The notes below the pieces were generated by a model, which had not been told where the DNA came from, did not search any database, and saw nothing but the letters and a program-made list of their open reading frames with translations. The position numbers and the translations under genes are program-made. This document shows positions 55,308-64,000 of a stretch of DNA of 64,000 nucleotides, piece by piece (position 1 is the first letter of the stretch; each line of letters starts with the position of its first letter). Origin of the DNA: Bacillota bacterium (lineage in GTDB: Bacteria > Bacillota > Proteinivoracia > UBA4975 > VEMY01); NCBI GenBank assembly GCA_009711825.1, contig VEMY01000026.1, forward strand, positions 61,302 to 125,301, written 5' to 3'.

Positions 55308-55802
55308 TCACTGTTCCAAACGCACTCTACGCCAGATCTCGGTAAATTCATCCAAAATTTCTGTTATCGGTCTGCCTTCTTGGAGTTGAGAGTTCAATTG
55401 TCTGATCCTGGTCACCAGTTCCGGGTCGGCTGTCACTGCAGCATCAGTAATCCCGGATACATTTGATTCGACCTCCCGGGCAACCTGTTCTTTTACTGTT
55501 GAAGTATCAGTGTCTGACTCAAGTTCGACCCCAATCAATGCAGATGTCACGATTACGATACTAGACGCAGATTGCACGCCGTTGACCGACTCCGCCTGTG
55601 AGTTGATTGTGCTGGTTTGAGGAGTCTGGTTCAAGCCTTGATCCGGCGGTGGCTGTTGGGGGGCGTTGGGTTGCTGGGATTGATTGGGCGGTGAAGGTTG
55701 TTGAGGCAAATTTTGATCCGTCTCTGGTCGCCGGAGCATTCCGCAGCCGGGAATTAAGCTAAGACATAAAACAGCAATCAAAATTATGCTAATAATTTTC
55801 AT
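55308..55802 (-). CDS. YhcN/YlaJ family sporulation lipoprotein
   Basis: A 164-residue lipoprotein. The signal peptide ends in the lipobox LSLIPGC (Cys20), followed by a long Pro/Gln/Asn-rich linker (residues 28-65) and a C-terminal domain with VKEQVAREVES, DAAVTADPELVTRI and EFTEIWRRV. Members of the family are spore-membrane lipoproteins. GGGAGGA precedes the ATG at 55802. Confidence 0.8.
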   Translation of the reverse strand: MKIISIILIAVLCLSLIPGCGMLRRPETDQNLPQQPSPPNQSQQPNAPQQPPPDQGLNQTPQTSTINSQAESVNGVQSASSIVIVTSALIGVELESDTDTSTVKEQVAREVESNVSGITDAAVTADPELVTRIRQLNSQLQEGRPITEILDEFTEIWRRVRLEQ

Positions 55803-55918
55803 GGTTTTGTCCTCCCATATGATGCGTTTGTTTGTAGATTTCCACTCGCCACCAAATCTATTCGTGCAGGATTTTCAGTGCGAGCGGAGAACATAAAGTA
55901 TGAGAAAGGAGCGTGCAT

Positions 55919-56080
55919 GTGGAAGATAAACTAACATTAATCGCCACCCAAACAGTTCCGGCAAACGAGAACCTGTACATTTTAATTGATTTTTTGAACC
56001 GCACTTTGAAGCATAAAAAATTAATTTTTGGCGTTTCGCAACGCGGTGAAGAAATGTTAGTTTCGGTTTATGAAATTTGA
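55919..56080 (+). CDS. YpmA-like DUF4264 protein
   Basis: A 53-residue protein matching the YpmA/DUF4264 family: VPANENLYILIDFLNRTLK, KKLIFGVSQ and a VYEI end. AAAGGAG is seven bases before GTG 55919. In B. subtilis ypmA lies near asnS and dnaD, genes also found downstream here. Function unknown. Confidence 0.8.
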   Translation: MEDKLTLIATQTVPANENLYILIDFLNRTLKHKKLIFGVSQRGEEMLVSVYEI

Positions 56081-56093
56081 GGGGGGGAAGACA

Positions 56094-56759
56094 TTGAACC
56101 TTGCTAAATATATTGACCATACACTGCTAAAACCAACCGCCACACCAGCTCAAATTGAAAAACTCTGTCAAGAGGCCCGGGATTATCAATTTGCCACAGT
56201 TTGTGTTAATCCGTGGCATGTCGCAAGGGCAGCCAAATCATTGGCCGGTTCCGGGGTAGGCGTGACTACAGTCGTCGGTTTCCCATTAGGAGCCAATAAA
56301 ACAGATATTAAGGTAAAGGAATCAGAGCTGGCACTGGAAGATGGCGCCACAGAAATTGATATGGTTATTAACATAGGGGCAATGCTCGCTGGCGAGTACG
56401 CTGTAGTTGAACAGGATATAGCTGCGGTCGCCAAAGTGGTTGCAAATGCGGGAGTATTAAAAGTGATTATTGAAACCGCTTATCTGAATAACGAGCAAAT
56501 AACCACGGTTTCAAAAATAACGCGTGCAGCCGGCGCCCAATATGTTAAAACATCAACAGGTTTCGCTGGCGCCGGCGCAAAAGTTGAGCATGTTCAGCTA
56601 ATGCGTGCAGCAGTTGGCCATGGATTCGGAATCAAGGCCGCCGGGGGCATTGGAGACAGGGCCACTGCTATGGCGATGATTGATGCCGGGGCCACCCGCT
56701 TGGGCGCCAGCTCCGGAGTTGCAATTGTCTCCGGTCGAGAAGGGGCAGATTCATATTAA
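56094..56759 (+). CDS. deoC: Deoxyribose-phosphate aldolase
   Basis: Splits 2-deoxyribose 5-phosphate to glyceraldehyde 3-phosphate and acetaldehyde. The 221-residue class I aldolase has IDHTLLKPTATPAQIE, VVGFPLGAN, and the Schiff-base lysine segment YVKTSTGFAGAGA, with GIKAAGGIG after it. GAGGGGGGG at 56080-56087 supports TTG 56094; ATG 56070 lies inside the previous gene. Confidence 0.95.
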   Translation: MNLAKYIDHTLLKPTATPAQIEKLCQEARDYQFATVCVNPWHVARAAKSLAGSGVGVTTVVGFPLGANKTDIKVKESELALEDGATEIDMVINIGAMLAGEYAVVEQDIAAVAKVVANAGVLKVIIETAYLNNEQITTVSKITRAAGAQYVKTSTGFAGAGAKVEHVQLMRAAVGHGFGIKAAGGIGDRATAMAMIDAGATRLGASSGVAIVSGREGADSY

Positions 56760-56760
56760 C

Positions 56761-56790
56761 CAGAACCCGTTGGGTTCTGTTTAATTTACC
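56761..56790 (+). terminator. Terminator after deoC
   Basis: CAGAACCC and GGGTTCTG pair across GTT, followed by a T-rich tail. Confidence 0.85.
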
Positions 56791-56851
56791 GACTTTTAAT
56801 CTTTAAGATGTCGCGTCTGTATGATAAAATTAAGTTCGGGAGGGGAGCCTT

Positions 56852-57880
56852 GTGCAGTCTGGCAAAGTCAAGGTTGTTTTTTTTCTTGCATTGATGATGA
56901 TATCACTGGGGTTGTTTTTGCTAATTATCTCAAGACCGGACTCGGGCGCCCTTGTCACTGATACCCGTCAAGACAACGGCCGACGCCAGGTAATCCAGGT
57001 GGCTTCCGATGAACGCTACTTAACACTGGACTTTTTTGTGTTTCCTGTCGAGGGTGATTTTTGGCAGGTAAGTGGCGATACTCTGGAATTGTTTTTTCAT
57101 GATATAGGCGCATTTCCCCTTGAGCTAAGAGATTACGCTAAATATATCGACCAACATATCCATGCCGAATTTACTGGTGATAAAGTCGCAGTGTACATTC
57201 CCCTTAATTATTTTCCCCAGGCTTTTCGCGTGATTCCGCGGGAGAGCGGCTATCGGGTTCAGTTTTTTATTGAGGGGTTGGCGGGAAAAAGAGTTGCAAT
57301 TGATCCCGGCCACGGCGGACATGACCCAGGCGCCATCGGCAATGTTCTCGGTTTGTATGAAAAAGACGTCACCTTGGCGGTATCGTTGGCACTTAGAGAT
57401 ATGTTGCAAGAAGCAGGCGTGGAAGTGTTCATGACCAGAGAAACGGATACAATTGTCAACACCGATGTTCAGCCTGGGCAGCACGCAGGTCCCGACTGGC
57501 GGTTGCGACGGGATTTGGCAATCGAGCAAAACCCAGATATTTTCCTGTCCATTCATACGAATTCCTATAGCGCTCAAAACGCTTATGGTTTAGAGACCTT
57601 TTACAACACCAATTCATACAATGCTTATTCCAGCGGTGTTGCTGCCCGGATTATTCACCGGCATTTATTGGACGAGTTCCAACGACATAACAGGGGAATT
57701 AAGCATAAAAATGACGCTGTCTTGCAAGTAGATAACTTCGCAGCTGTGTTAATTGAACTCTTGTTCATTAGCAACCCAGCGGAGGAGCGAATAATGGCAC
57801 GTCCTGATTTTCCTCAACGTGCTGCCAGGGCAATCTATAACGCCCTTGATGAGTACTTTGCCGGTCCTGGAGGCTATTGA
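56852..57880 (+). CDS. N-acetylmuramoyl-L-alanine amidase (Amidase_3)
   Basis: A 342-residue zinc amidase that removes stem peptides from muramic acid. An N-terminal helix (about 5-28) anchors or exports it; a beta-type region (about 45-145) is followed by the Amidase_3 domain with VAIDPGHGGHDPGAIG (near 150), VFMTRETD, and AVLIELLFISNPAEE, where the catalytic Glu lies. It resembles CwlD, which forms muramic lactam in spore cortex, but autolysin use cannot be excluded. GTG 56852 follows GGGAGGGGAG. Confidence 0.85.
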   Translation: MQSGKVKVVFFLALMMISLGLFLLIISRPDSGALVTDTRQDNGRRQVIQVASDERYLTLDFFVFPVEGDFWQVSGDTLELFFHDIGAFPLELRDYAKYIDQHIHAEFTGDKVAVYIPLNYFPQAFRVIPRESGYRVQFFIEGLAGKRVAIDPGHGGHDPGAIGNVLGLYEKDVTLAVSLALRDMLQEAGVEVFMTRETDTIVNTDVQPGQHAGPDWRLRRDLAIEQNPDIFLSIHTNSYSAQNAYGLETFYNTNSYNAYSSGVAARIIHRHLLDEFQRHNRGIKHKNDAVLQVDNFAAVLIELLFISNPAEERIMARPDFPQRAARAIYNALDEYFAGPGGY

Positions 57881-57881
57881 T

Positions 57882-58922
57882 ATGAAGCTTACGATTAAAT
57901 CTCGTCAACAACCAACAGTGATTTACCCCGAGCTGGTTGAGATATATCAACCTGTGTTGGGGTTTGAGCCAGTTTCGGTCTGGATTAATATTTATCATAA
58001 CCTGATTAACGATTTACCGGTTACCGAGACAGAATTGATTCAGCAAATGAACATCAGTCTGCGTTCCCTGCGGGAAGCGCTGGGCGCTTTGAAGAGGTAT
58101 CACCTGGTACAATCTGGGGGAGAAGATGAGTATATGTTGCAATTTCCCCTGCCGGCGCCTGAGATTGCCCGGGCGGTAGAATCGGGTCGGTTTCCGGCAG
58201 AAACCAATCGGAGGATGTTGACTTTAATTGAGTCTTTTCAGTTAAAACGTGGACAGGCCTTCCAGGGGGAGGAACCGAAACCAGCCGCAAGCAGTGCGGC
58301 GACCGGCCTCAGTGAACAACAAGTTGACGAGTTGACAACCCGCTTCATCAACGAATGTCGCTTTATTCCCAATAAACAATTACGGGAACGTTTTGATTTA
58401 TGGTTTGAACAAATTCAGGACCCGAGACTGCTGGAGGAACTCTTGGAGCGTACCCGCAAAAAGGTTGAATTGGAGGGGACGCGAGGAAGCTGTCCCAGCA
58501 ATTATGCAGACAAAATTGTTCGCCAGTGGCTGATCCAGGGGATTAACACTTACGAAGATCTGATACGTAAGGATAAAGAGTTCAAAAAGCGCTGGGAATA
58601 CTACCGGGTTGTGGAAAAAGAGCTGGGTCGAGAGTTCAACTCTTTGACCCCGGCTGAAAAAGAGCTGGTTGACAATTGGCTGACCAAAGTCAAAGACCCC
58701 CAGGAATTAAAAAAGCTCTTGGGCAGTCTAATCCTTTCAGGTGAATATAAAGGTAGAGGGACTCCGGGATTGGTATTCATCGATCAGTGGTTGAACAACC
58801 ATGGCAAAAAGCCGACCAATACCAAGAGCGGCTTTACTCATGAACATAAACCCTCGGATCTTCAACAGGCCATAAAGCGTAAAACTTTAATTGGTTTGGA
58901 GGATGTTGGCGATGAGAGATGA
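57882..58922 (+). CDS. DnaB/DnaD-type replication initiation protein
   Basis: A 346-residue protein of the Gram-positive initiation and helicase-loading family. An N-terminal winged-helix region (about 1-110, with VTETELIQQMNISLRSLREAL) is followed by two DnaB_2/DnaD-like segments (about 155-240 and 220-320; YEDLIRKDKEFKKRWEYY and AEKELVDNWL). It probably helps bring the helicase to oriC or restart sites with DnaI. TGGAGG before ATG 57882 sets the start. The helicase loader and the fused primase-helicase follow directly. Confidence 0.85.
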   Translation: MKLTIKSRQQPTVIYPELVEIYQPVLGFEPVSVWINIYHNLINDLPVTETELIQQMNISLRSLREALGALKRYHLVQSGGEDEYMLQFPLPAPEIARAVESGRFPAETNRRMLTLIESFQLKRGQAFQGEEPKPAASSAATGLSEQQVDELTTRFINECRFIPNKQLRERFDLWFEQIQDPRLLEELLERTRKKVELEGTRGSCPSNYADKIVRQWLIQGINTYEDLIRKDKEFKKRWEYYRVVEKELGREFNSLTPAEKELVDNWLTKVKDPQELKKLLGSLILSGEYKGRGTPGLVFIDQWLNNHGKKPTNTKSGFTHEHKPSDLQQAIKRKTLIGLEDVGDER

Positions 58923-59895
58923 CCTTTCCCATATCCGCGACCAACGTGCTGAGCGCAGGGCGCAAATCCTTCAACAACATAAACAAAACCTGGCTGATTT
59001 ATATAATAAATACCCTGAACTGGGCAGACTCGCCAGAGATATCGAAAGTATTAGGCGGGAGATAGCTGGCAAAGTGCTTGGCCATATGCAGGGAGGCAGC
59101 TTAGAGCAGGATGTAGTTGAACTGGAGCAAAAACTGGCGCAATTGCGCAGTGAACGGGCAGAGCTGCTTTCCCGCTATCAGTTGAATCCGGATGTTCTTG
59201 AGCCCGCCTGGGAATGTAAAAAGTGCCAGGACACCGGCAGGGTGTACATAGATGATGAGACGATTCGTGATTGCGAATGTGCCCGTGCTGGCAGGTTAAC
59301 ATTCCGTCAGCAATCTGTGGGCCTTCCGGTTCGCCTTGCTAGTGCTAGTTTTGAGCAGGTGGACTTTCAACTCTATCCCGATAAGTTCCGCAAACAAGCA
59401 CAACAGGTCTTCGGTATTGTGGAACAGTACTGCCTCACCCAAGACAAGGCCCTCAATGGAAAGGGCCTGTTTATCCATGGTGGCACCGGGGCCGGCAAAT
59501 CATTTTTGCTGGGGTGCATTGCCAACAGATTGGTGCAAACGCTAACTGTAAAGTATATGGTCTACGCTGATTTTCTCGATACCCTGCGCTCAAGTTTTGG
59601 TACCCGAGATACCGGCCTGGAACAGGATTTGGTTAGTATGGTTAACAATGTCGATTTATTATTGCTGGACGATTTGGGCGTTGAAAAGCCCACGGAGTTT
59701 GCCCTCAAATCGCTGGCTCAAATAATTGACTTTCGGTATAGGAATTGTAAACCTGTGGTTGTTACCTCCAACTTCACGCTGGAGGAATTAAAGAACCGAA
59801 CCCAAAACGATCTATATGGTGAACGAATTGTATGGAGACTGATTGAGACCTGCAACATCTTGAACCTTGAAGGTAATATCCGGCTCAATCTCTGA
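58912..59895 (+). CDS. DnaI-type helicase loader ATPase
   Basis: A 327-residue AAA+ protein like DnaI/DnaC. It has an N-terminal coiled region, a zinc-finger-like CKKCQDTGRVYIDDETIRDC plus CARA (about 109-131), and an ATPase with Walker A HGGTGAGKSFLLG and Walker B LLLLDDLGVEKPT, plus VVTSNFTLEELKNR (sensor 1). It loads the hexameric helicase. ATG 58912 overlaps the previous stop. Confidence 0.9.
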   Translation: MRDDLSHIRDQRAERRAQILQQHKQNLADLYNKYPELGRLARDIESIRREIAGKVLGHMQGGSLEQDVVELEQKLAQLRSERAELLSRYQLNPDVLEPAWECKKCQDTGRVYIDDETIRDCECARAGRLTFRQQSVGLPVRLASASFEQVDFQLYPDKFRKQAQQVFGIVEQYCLTQDKALNGKGLFIHGGTGAGKSFLLGCIANRLVQTLTVKYMVYADFLDTLRSSFGTRDTGLEQDLVSMVNNVDLLLLDDLGVEKPTEFALKSLAQIIDFRYRNCKPVVVTSNFTLEELKNRTQNDLYGERIVWRLIETCNILNLEGNIRLNL

Positions 59896-59909
59896 CAGGG
59901 GTGCCAAAT

Positions 59910-62456
59910 ATGGATTATCAGCAGACAGTTGAAACAATCAAAACCAAGGTGGACATCGTTAAGTTCATCGAACAGTATACGCGTTTGCGTAAAACGGGCA
60001 ATGTTTATCAGGGGGTTTGTGTGCTGCATCCGGACAGCAACACCCCTTCATTAACTGTGTACCCCGATTCTCAGAGTTATTATTGTTTTGGCTGTAAAAG
60101 CGGCGGCAGCATACTCGAATTTGTTAAAGCCCACTATAATTACGACTTCCAGGAGGCAATTCGCTTTTTGGCTGAATCGGCCGGACTGGATATCGAGGCG
60201 GAGGAATCGCCCCAGGCAAAGAAACGTCGGCAGCGCATCAAGACCAACGCCCGCCAAGTCCTGCGCACCCAGCAACAATTGCAAGAGAAAAAGAATGCGT
60301 TTAGCTACTTAAATAAGCGCGGGTTCAGCAAAGAAACGATTGCGGACTTCAGCCTCGGTTTTGACAGCGCCGACAACAGCATTGTAATTCCGATTAATGA
60401 TGGCTTTGGCAAGCCAATTGGGTTCAGTCGTCGTTTTCTCACTCCTGGCGACGGCCCCAAGTACAAAAATTCTCGCAATGACGATGTATTCAATAAGGGG
60501 CAGCTCCTATATAACTTGGACAAGGCCCGGAAACATATCCGAGATAATTTACTTGTCTTAGAGGGCTACTTTGATGTAATCAGCGCCTGGCAGGCAGGGT
60601 TTAAAAATGCAGTCGGCATCCTCAAGGATGTGCTCACCGAGGACCAGGCCCGTCTCATCGCTCGGGTGACAAAAGATAAGACGGTAATCCTGGTGCCTGA
60701 TAATGATGCCACCGGTCGCAAAAGCGTCCGCAAAAACCGGGATTTATTATTGGCGGTCAATCCGGATCTGCATATCCAGGTAGCTGTTCCCAGCGGCGAG
60801 GCTAAGGATTTAAACGATGTCCTGGTCCAATCCGGCGAAGAGGGCGTCCAGGCGGCAATTGCGGCCGCTCAACCTGTGGACATGTATATTGTGCTTGAAC
60901 TTTTGGAATCTGAGCCCATCAGAGAACGGCAATATCAGATTCTGCGTGACTATATAAAATCTGTAAAGAATATTCTGGTTATCGAAGATATTGTCAAGGT
61001 CCTGACCCGGCAGTGGGACAAGCCGGAAGGTATGGTGCGCCAGTTTTTAGAGTTGGGCACCGGCGGTAAAACTGATTTCTGGTATCCCCACGATCAGGGT
61101 TTGGAAAAAAAGATGCTGGCCAGCATACTTTCAACGCCTCGGGCACTGGACATGGTAGCCGACAAACTCAGTGGTGATTGTTTTTATGTTTTTGAGCACC
61201 GGGTGATTTTTGAGGCAATGCTCCGCATCTACCAGAACAAGGGCAGTCTCAACCATGCAGAGTTGTACATGGAGCTGCGTACCGGCAAAGTCCTGGAAAA
61301 TGTAGACGAGTTGTTGAGCACTATGTCAGCCGGTTATACCAGCGAAGCGGATATAACTGCCTTGCAAGAAAGTTTGCTCAACCTATATTATCATCGTCGT
61401 TTGCTGATGGCGGCCTTGGATATTGCCGAAACTATCTCAACCTCCAACTGCGATGAATTGGAAAAGATTCAGGCCAAGGCCCAGGATGTCGTGTTCTCCG
61501 CTACCGACTCGACATCAATTGTTCCGGTTCATAGAATTAATGATTTATTGTCCAATCGATGGGAAGAATATCTTCTGCGCATGCAGGGTTTAATTCCCCG
61601 GGGGCTGATGACCGGTTATTTCTCGGTGGATAATGTGATTAAGGGCTTCAAAAACAAGCATTTGATTGTACTTGCTGCTGCCACATCAACCGGTAAAACC
61701 GCCTTTGCGCTTAATATCGTGCGCAATGTCCTCAAGCGAGACCCGGCTGTGCCGGTGGGCGTTATCAGTCTCGAGATGAGCGCCCAGGAGATCATGGACC
61801 GCTTGATTATCTCCGAGCTGAGAATCGACGGCCAACGCTATGACCAGGGAACGCTATCTGATCAAGAATACGATGTGTTCAGCAAGCGAATCAATGCGCT
61901 ATACAATAAGCCCCTGTTGATTAGCGATCAGCGGGGCCTGAATGTTACCCAGATTCGTGCTCGCCTGCGGCGGATGAAGGCAGAGCTGGGGGGGCTTGGT
62001 TTGGTGATTGTGGATTATCTCCAAACAATTCAACTCTCTGTCAGCGGTAATGTCACCACTGCCCGGGCCACTGGCGACGTGGTTCTTCAGCTTCGAAACC
62101 TGGCCTCGGAGTTGGACGTGCCGATTGTTCTGTTATCCCAGATTAACCGTAATTACAGTCAACGTCAGGATAAACGACCCCAGCTTTCGGATTTGCGGGA
62201 ATCTGGAAATATTGAGGAGTTTGCCGATATGGTCATGTTTTTGTATAGACATGCCCGGCAAAGCGCGGAAGCATACGAAGAGGCGAAAAACAATGGGACC
62301 GAAAACGATGTCGAAATAATTGTCGCTAAAAATCGGACCGGGAAAACCGGGATTACAAAACTTATATTTGATGACCAATATATGCGGTATGTGGATCCCC
62401 AGAGCGAGTCAATAGAGGCTGTATCTCCGGGACCACCGCCGCCGGATCAAAGATAG
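59910..62456 (+). CDS. Primase-helicase fusion (DnaG-type primase plus DnaB-type helicase)
   Basis: An 848-residue protein combining two normally separate replication proteins. The N-terminal half is DnaG-like: CHC2 zinc finger (C37, H40, C59, C62), the catalytic core with [19 protein letters not shown], and a TOPRIM with LEGYFDV (E218) and VPDNDATG (D264, D266). The DnaG C-terminal helicase-binding domain is missing. Then come a DnaB N-terminal domain (from about 395) and a RecA-type helicase core: Walker [13 protein letters not shown] (about 590-601), [14 protein letters not shown], Walker B LVIVDYLQ (about 698-705), and [11 protein letters not shown]. Each domain keeps its key residues, so both activities look intact. 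CAGGGGTG suits ATG 59910; GTG 59901 is an alternative. No frameshift or remnant junction is seen. Loader genes lie immediately upstream. Confidence 0.9.
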   Translation: MDYQQTVETIKTKVDIVKFIEQYTRLRKTGNVYQGVCVLHPDSNTPSLTVYPDSQSYYCFGCKSGGSILEFVKAHYNYDFQEAIRFLAESAGLDIEAEESPQAKKRRQRIKTNARQVLRTQQQLQEKKNAFSYLNKRGFSKETIADFSLGFDSADNSIVIPINDGFGKPIGFSRRFLTPGDGPKYKNSRNDDVFNKGQLLYNLDKARKHIRDNLLVLEGYFDVISAWQAGFKNAVGILKDVLTEDQARLIARVTKDKTVILVPDNDATGRKSVRKNRDLLLAVNPDLHIQVAVPSGEAKDLNDVLVQSGEEGVQAAIAAAQPVDMYIVLELLESEPIRERQYQILRDYIKSVKNILVIEDIVKVLTRQWDKPEGMVRQFLELGTGGKTDFWYPHDQGLEKKMLASILSTPRALDMVADKLSGDCFYVFEHRVIFEAMLRIYQNKGSLNHAELYMELRTGKVLENVDELLSTMSAGYTSEADITALQESLLNLYYHRRLLMAALDIAETISTSNCDELEKIQAKAQDVVFSATDSTSIVPVHRINDLLSNRWEEYLLRMQGLIPRGLMTGYFSVDNVIKGFKNKHLIVLAAATSTGKTAFALNIVRNVLKRDPAVPVGVISLEMSAQEIMDRLIISELRIDGQRYDQGTLSDQEYDVFSKRINALYNKPLLISDQRGLNVTQIRARLRRMKAELGGLGLVIVDYLQTIQLSVSGNVTTARATGDVVLQLRNLASELDVPIVLLSQINRNYSQRQDKRPQLSDLRESGNIEEFADMVMFLYRHARQSAEAYEEAKNNGTENDVEIIVAKNRTGKTGITKLIFDDQYMRYVDPQSESIEAVSPGPPPPDQR

Positions 62457-62467
62457 GAGGAATAAGC

Positions 62468-63760
62468 TTGAAAGCAGTACTTATTAAAGATGTTGGACAA
62501 TACGTAGGCAAAAAGGTCACCTTAAAGGGCTGGTTATACAACCATCGCTCCAGCGGCAAGATTCAATTCCTGATAATTCGGGATGGCACCGGTTTTATAC
62601 AAGGTGTGCTGGTGAAGGCAGAGGCAGATCCTGAGATATATGAACTTGCCTCCGAACTGAGTCAGGAATCGGCACTGGAGGTCACTGGTATAATTAAGCC
62701 TGATCCCCGTTCTCCAGGCGGGTATGAAATTGCCCTGGAGAATGTTAAATTGATTTCCCAGGCTGAACAATACCCCATCAGTCTCAAAGAGCATGGCGTA
62801 GACTTTCTCCTGGACCATCGCCATTTATGGATGCGGACTCCCCGTCAGGTTGCGCTGATGCGGATTCGTAACACCGTAATTAAAGCAATCAGAGACTATC
62901 TGGACGACAATGGCTTCTGCCTGATTGATGCTCCAATCCTGACGCCGGCGGCCTGTGAGGGAACCACAACCCTGTTTGAAACCGATTATTTTGGCGATAA
63001 GGCCTATTTGTCTCAGAGCGGACAGCTCTATATGGAAGCAGCGGCCATGGCACTTGGGCGGGTCTATTGTTTTGGTCCCACCTTCCGGGCAGAAAAGTCT
63101 AAGACACGCCGCCACTTGATTGAGTTTTGGATGATGGAACCGGAAATGGCGTTTGTGGAATTTGAAGAAAACCTGGAAATTCAGGAAGCTTTGGTTCAGC
63201 ATGTGGTAAAAACCGTTTTAGAGAAGCATCAAGCCGAATTCAAAGTTTTGGAACGGGATGTCAGCATACTGGAGAAAATTTCGCAGCCCTTTGCCCGTAT
63301 GAGTTATGATGATGCAATCAAATATCTTCAAGAGCAAGGTCATGAAATTCAATGGGGTGATGATTTTGGCGCTCCAGACGAAACAGCCCTTGCCGCTCAT
63401 TTTGACCGTCCGGTCTTCATCCACCGCTATCCGACCAATATCAAGGCCTTTTACATGAAACCGGACCCTGAGAGAGAAGAAGTGGTTTTGGCCGCGGACT
63501 TGCTTGCCCCCGAAGGGTATGGCGAAATAATCGGCGGCAGCGAACGGATTGATGATTTGGATCTCTTATTGCAACGCATTAAGGAACATAATCTGCCCGA
63601 AGAGGCCTTTACCTGGTACTTAGATATCCGGCGCTATGGCAGCGTTCCCCATTCAGGGTTTGGCATCGGTTTGGAACGCCTGGTATCATGGATCTGCGGT
63701 TTGGACCACCTGCGGGAAGCTATACCATTCCCAAGATTATTGAACAGAATTTACCCGTAA
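62468..63760 (+). CDS. asnS: Asparaginyl-tRNA synthetase
   Basis: Class IIb synthetase of 430 residues: N-terminal OB anticodon-binding domain ([24 protein letters not shown] in parts), motif 2 [21 protein letters not shown], motif 3 [10 protein letters not shown] and the AsnS-type end [10 protein letters not shown]. It fits AsnS rather than AspS because the large AspS insertion is missing. TTG 62468 follows AGGAGG. Its leader has no room for a T-box. Confidence 0.94.
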   Translation: MKAVLIKDVGQYVGKKVTLKGWLYNHRSSGKIQFLIIRDGTGFIQGVLVKAEADPEIYELASELSQESALEVTGIIKPDPRSPGGYEIALENVKLISQAEQYPISLKEHGVDFLLDHRHLWMRTPRQVALMRIRNTVIKAIRDYLDDNGFCLIDAPILTPAACEGTTTLFETDYFGDKAYLSQSGQLYMEAAAMALGRVYCFGPTFRAEKSKTRRHLIEFWMMEPEMAFVEFEENLEIQEALVQHVVKTVLEKHQAEFKVLERDVSILEKISQPFARMSYDDAIKYLQEQGHEIQWGDDFGAPDETALAAHFDRPVFIHRYPTNIKAFYMKPDPEREEVVLAADLLAPEGYGEIIGGSERIDDLDLLLQRIKEHNLPEEAFTWYLDIRRYGSVPHSGFGIGLERLVSWICGLDHLREAIPFPRLLNRIYP

Positions 63761-63761
63761 A

Positions 63762-63790
63762 AAAATACCCCGCGAAGGGGTATTTTACTG
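63762..63790 (+). terminator. Terminator after asnS
   Basis: AAAATACCCC and GGGGTATTTT pair across five bases. A weak T tail follows. Confidence 0.85.
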
Positions 63791-63865
63791 TCCAATGATT
63801 TTAATCAACACCCGTTTGGGCTTGCATTGTACAGTAAATCGCTGAAAAAGGCACAACCTTAACTT

Positions 63866-63899
63866 GAAAAGCCCGGAACATAGGGCTTTTCGTCATTTT
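63866..63899 (+). terminator. Second terminator-like hairpin downstream of asnS
   Basis: GAAAAGCCC and GGGCTTTTC pair across eight bases and are followed by a T run at 63896-63900. No gene is seen between it and the first terminator. Confidence 0.55.
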
Positions 63900-63950
63900 T
63901 ACAGGCACAAATTCCAAAAACCTGTAGGCACAACAATCTGCGCAAAACCC

Positions 63951-63979
63951 TTGTCCTTATTGGTAACACATGGTATAAT
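63951..63979 (+). promoter_or_regulatory. Promoter at the window end
   Basis: TTGTCC (63951-63956), 17 bases and TATAAT (63974-63979) with an extended -10 TGG. It drives a gene beyond the window; ATG at 63989 may be its start, but no gene can be judged. Confidence 0.6.
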
Positions 63980-64000
63980 GTAGGTGCCATGTATATTAGA

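Overview
The window is a dense, almost wholly housekeeping stretch of the chromosome of an endospore-forming Bacillota (Firmicutes), most likely a clostridia-like lineage. Sporulation and germination genes (gpr, spoIIP, yqfC, yqfD, spoIVA, an alpha/beta-type SASP, a YhcN/YlaJ lipoprotein, a YIEGIA/SeaA-type cluster and cell-wall hydrolases), Shine-Dalgarno sites of the AGGAGG type before nearly every gene, vegetative promoters of the TTGACA/TATAAT type and a perfect HrcA/CIRCE operator all point there. The ispH-rpsA fusion favours a clostridial rather than a bacillar host. No phage, transposon, IS element or CRISPR array was found, and no gap over 300 bases lacks a gene.

Layout. 1-3.9 kb: end of obgE, nadD, an LCP-like envelope protein, rsfS, a YqeM-type methyltransferase and a DUF1858 protein. 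4.0-10 kb: comEA, speE, a reverse-strand SleB-like hydrolase, pyrR, comEC, holA, with rpsT on the reverse strand. 10.3-13 kb: small membrane protein, gpr, spoIIP and a short unknown gene. 13-20.5 kb: CIRCE-controlled hrcA-grpE-dnaK-dnaJ followed by prmA, rsmE, mtaB. 20.5-34.6 kb: HIT protein, rpsU, yqeY, NfeD/FloA, yqfC, yqfD, phoH, PgpH-type phosphodiesterase, ybeY, dgkA, two DUF881 proteins, cdd, era, recO. This order closely follows the yqe-yqf region of Bacillus subtilis.

34.6-42.3 kb: an orphan glycyl-tRNA synthetase beta-like gene where glyQ-glyS would be expected, a CobO-type adenosyltransferase, aroH, a DAHP synthase, cmk, the ispH-rpsA fusion and fni. 42.3-50.3 kb: a spore-envelope type cluster (DUF1614-like membrane protein, YIEGIA protein and its small partner, two DUF3189 proteins, a PDZ/radical-SAM/DUF512 protein), then der, gpsA and spoIVA. 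50.3-53.1 kb: a Pro tRNA, speD, ndk, cheR and eight tRNAs on the reverse strand. 53.1-55.8 kb, reverse strand: an atypical Mur ligase, a short EpuA-like membrane protein, a SASP and a lipoprotein. 55.9-63.8 kb: a YpmA-like protein, deoC, a CwlD-like amidase, a DnaB/DnaD-type initiation protein, a DnaI-type helicase loader, a primase-helicase fusion, and asnS.

The most unusual objects are: (1) a single polypeptide at 59910-62456 joining a DnaG-type primase (CHC2 zinc finger, TOPRIM) to a complete DnaB-type replicative helicase, directly behind two genes of helicase-loader type; (2) the orphan GlyS-like protein without GlyQ; (3) era, whose reading frame offers no ATG, GTG or TTG before its P-loop and seems to start at ATT; (4) a Mur ligase with altered substrate motifs; and (5) divergent promoters of rpsT and the neighbouring membrane-protein gene that appear to share one self-complementary -35 hexamer. 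TTG starts are frequent, including in essential genes.
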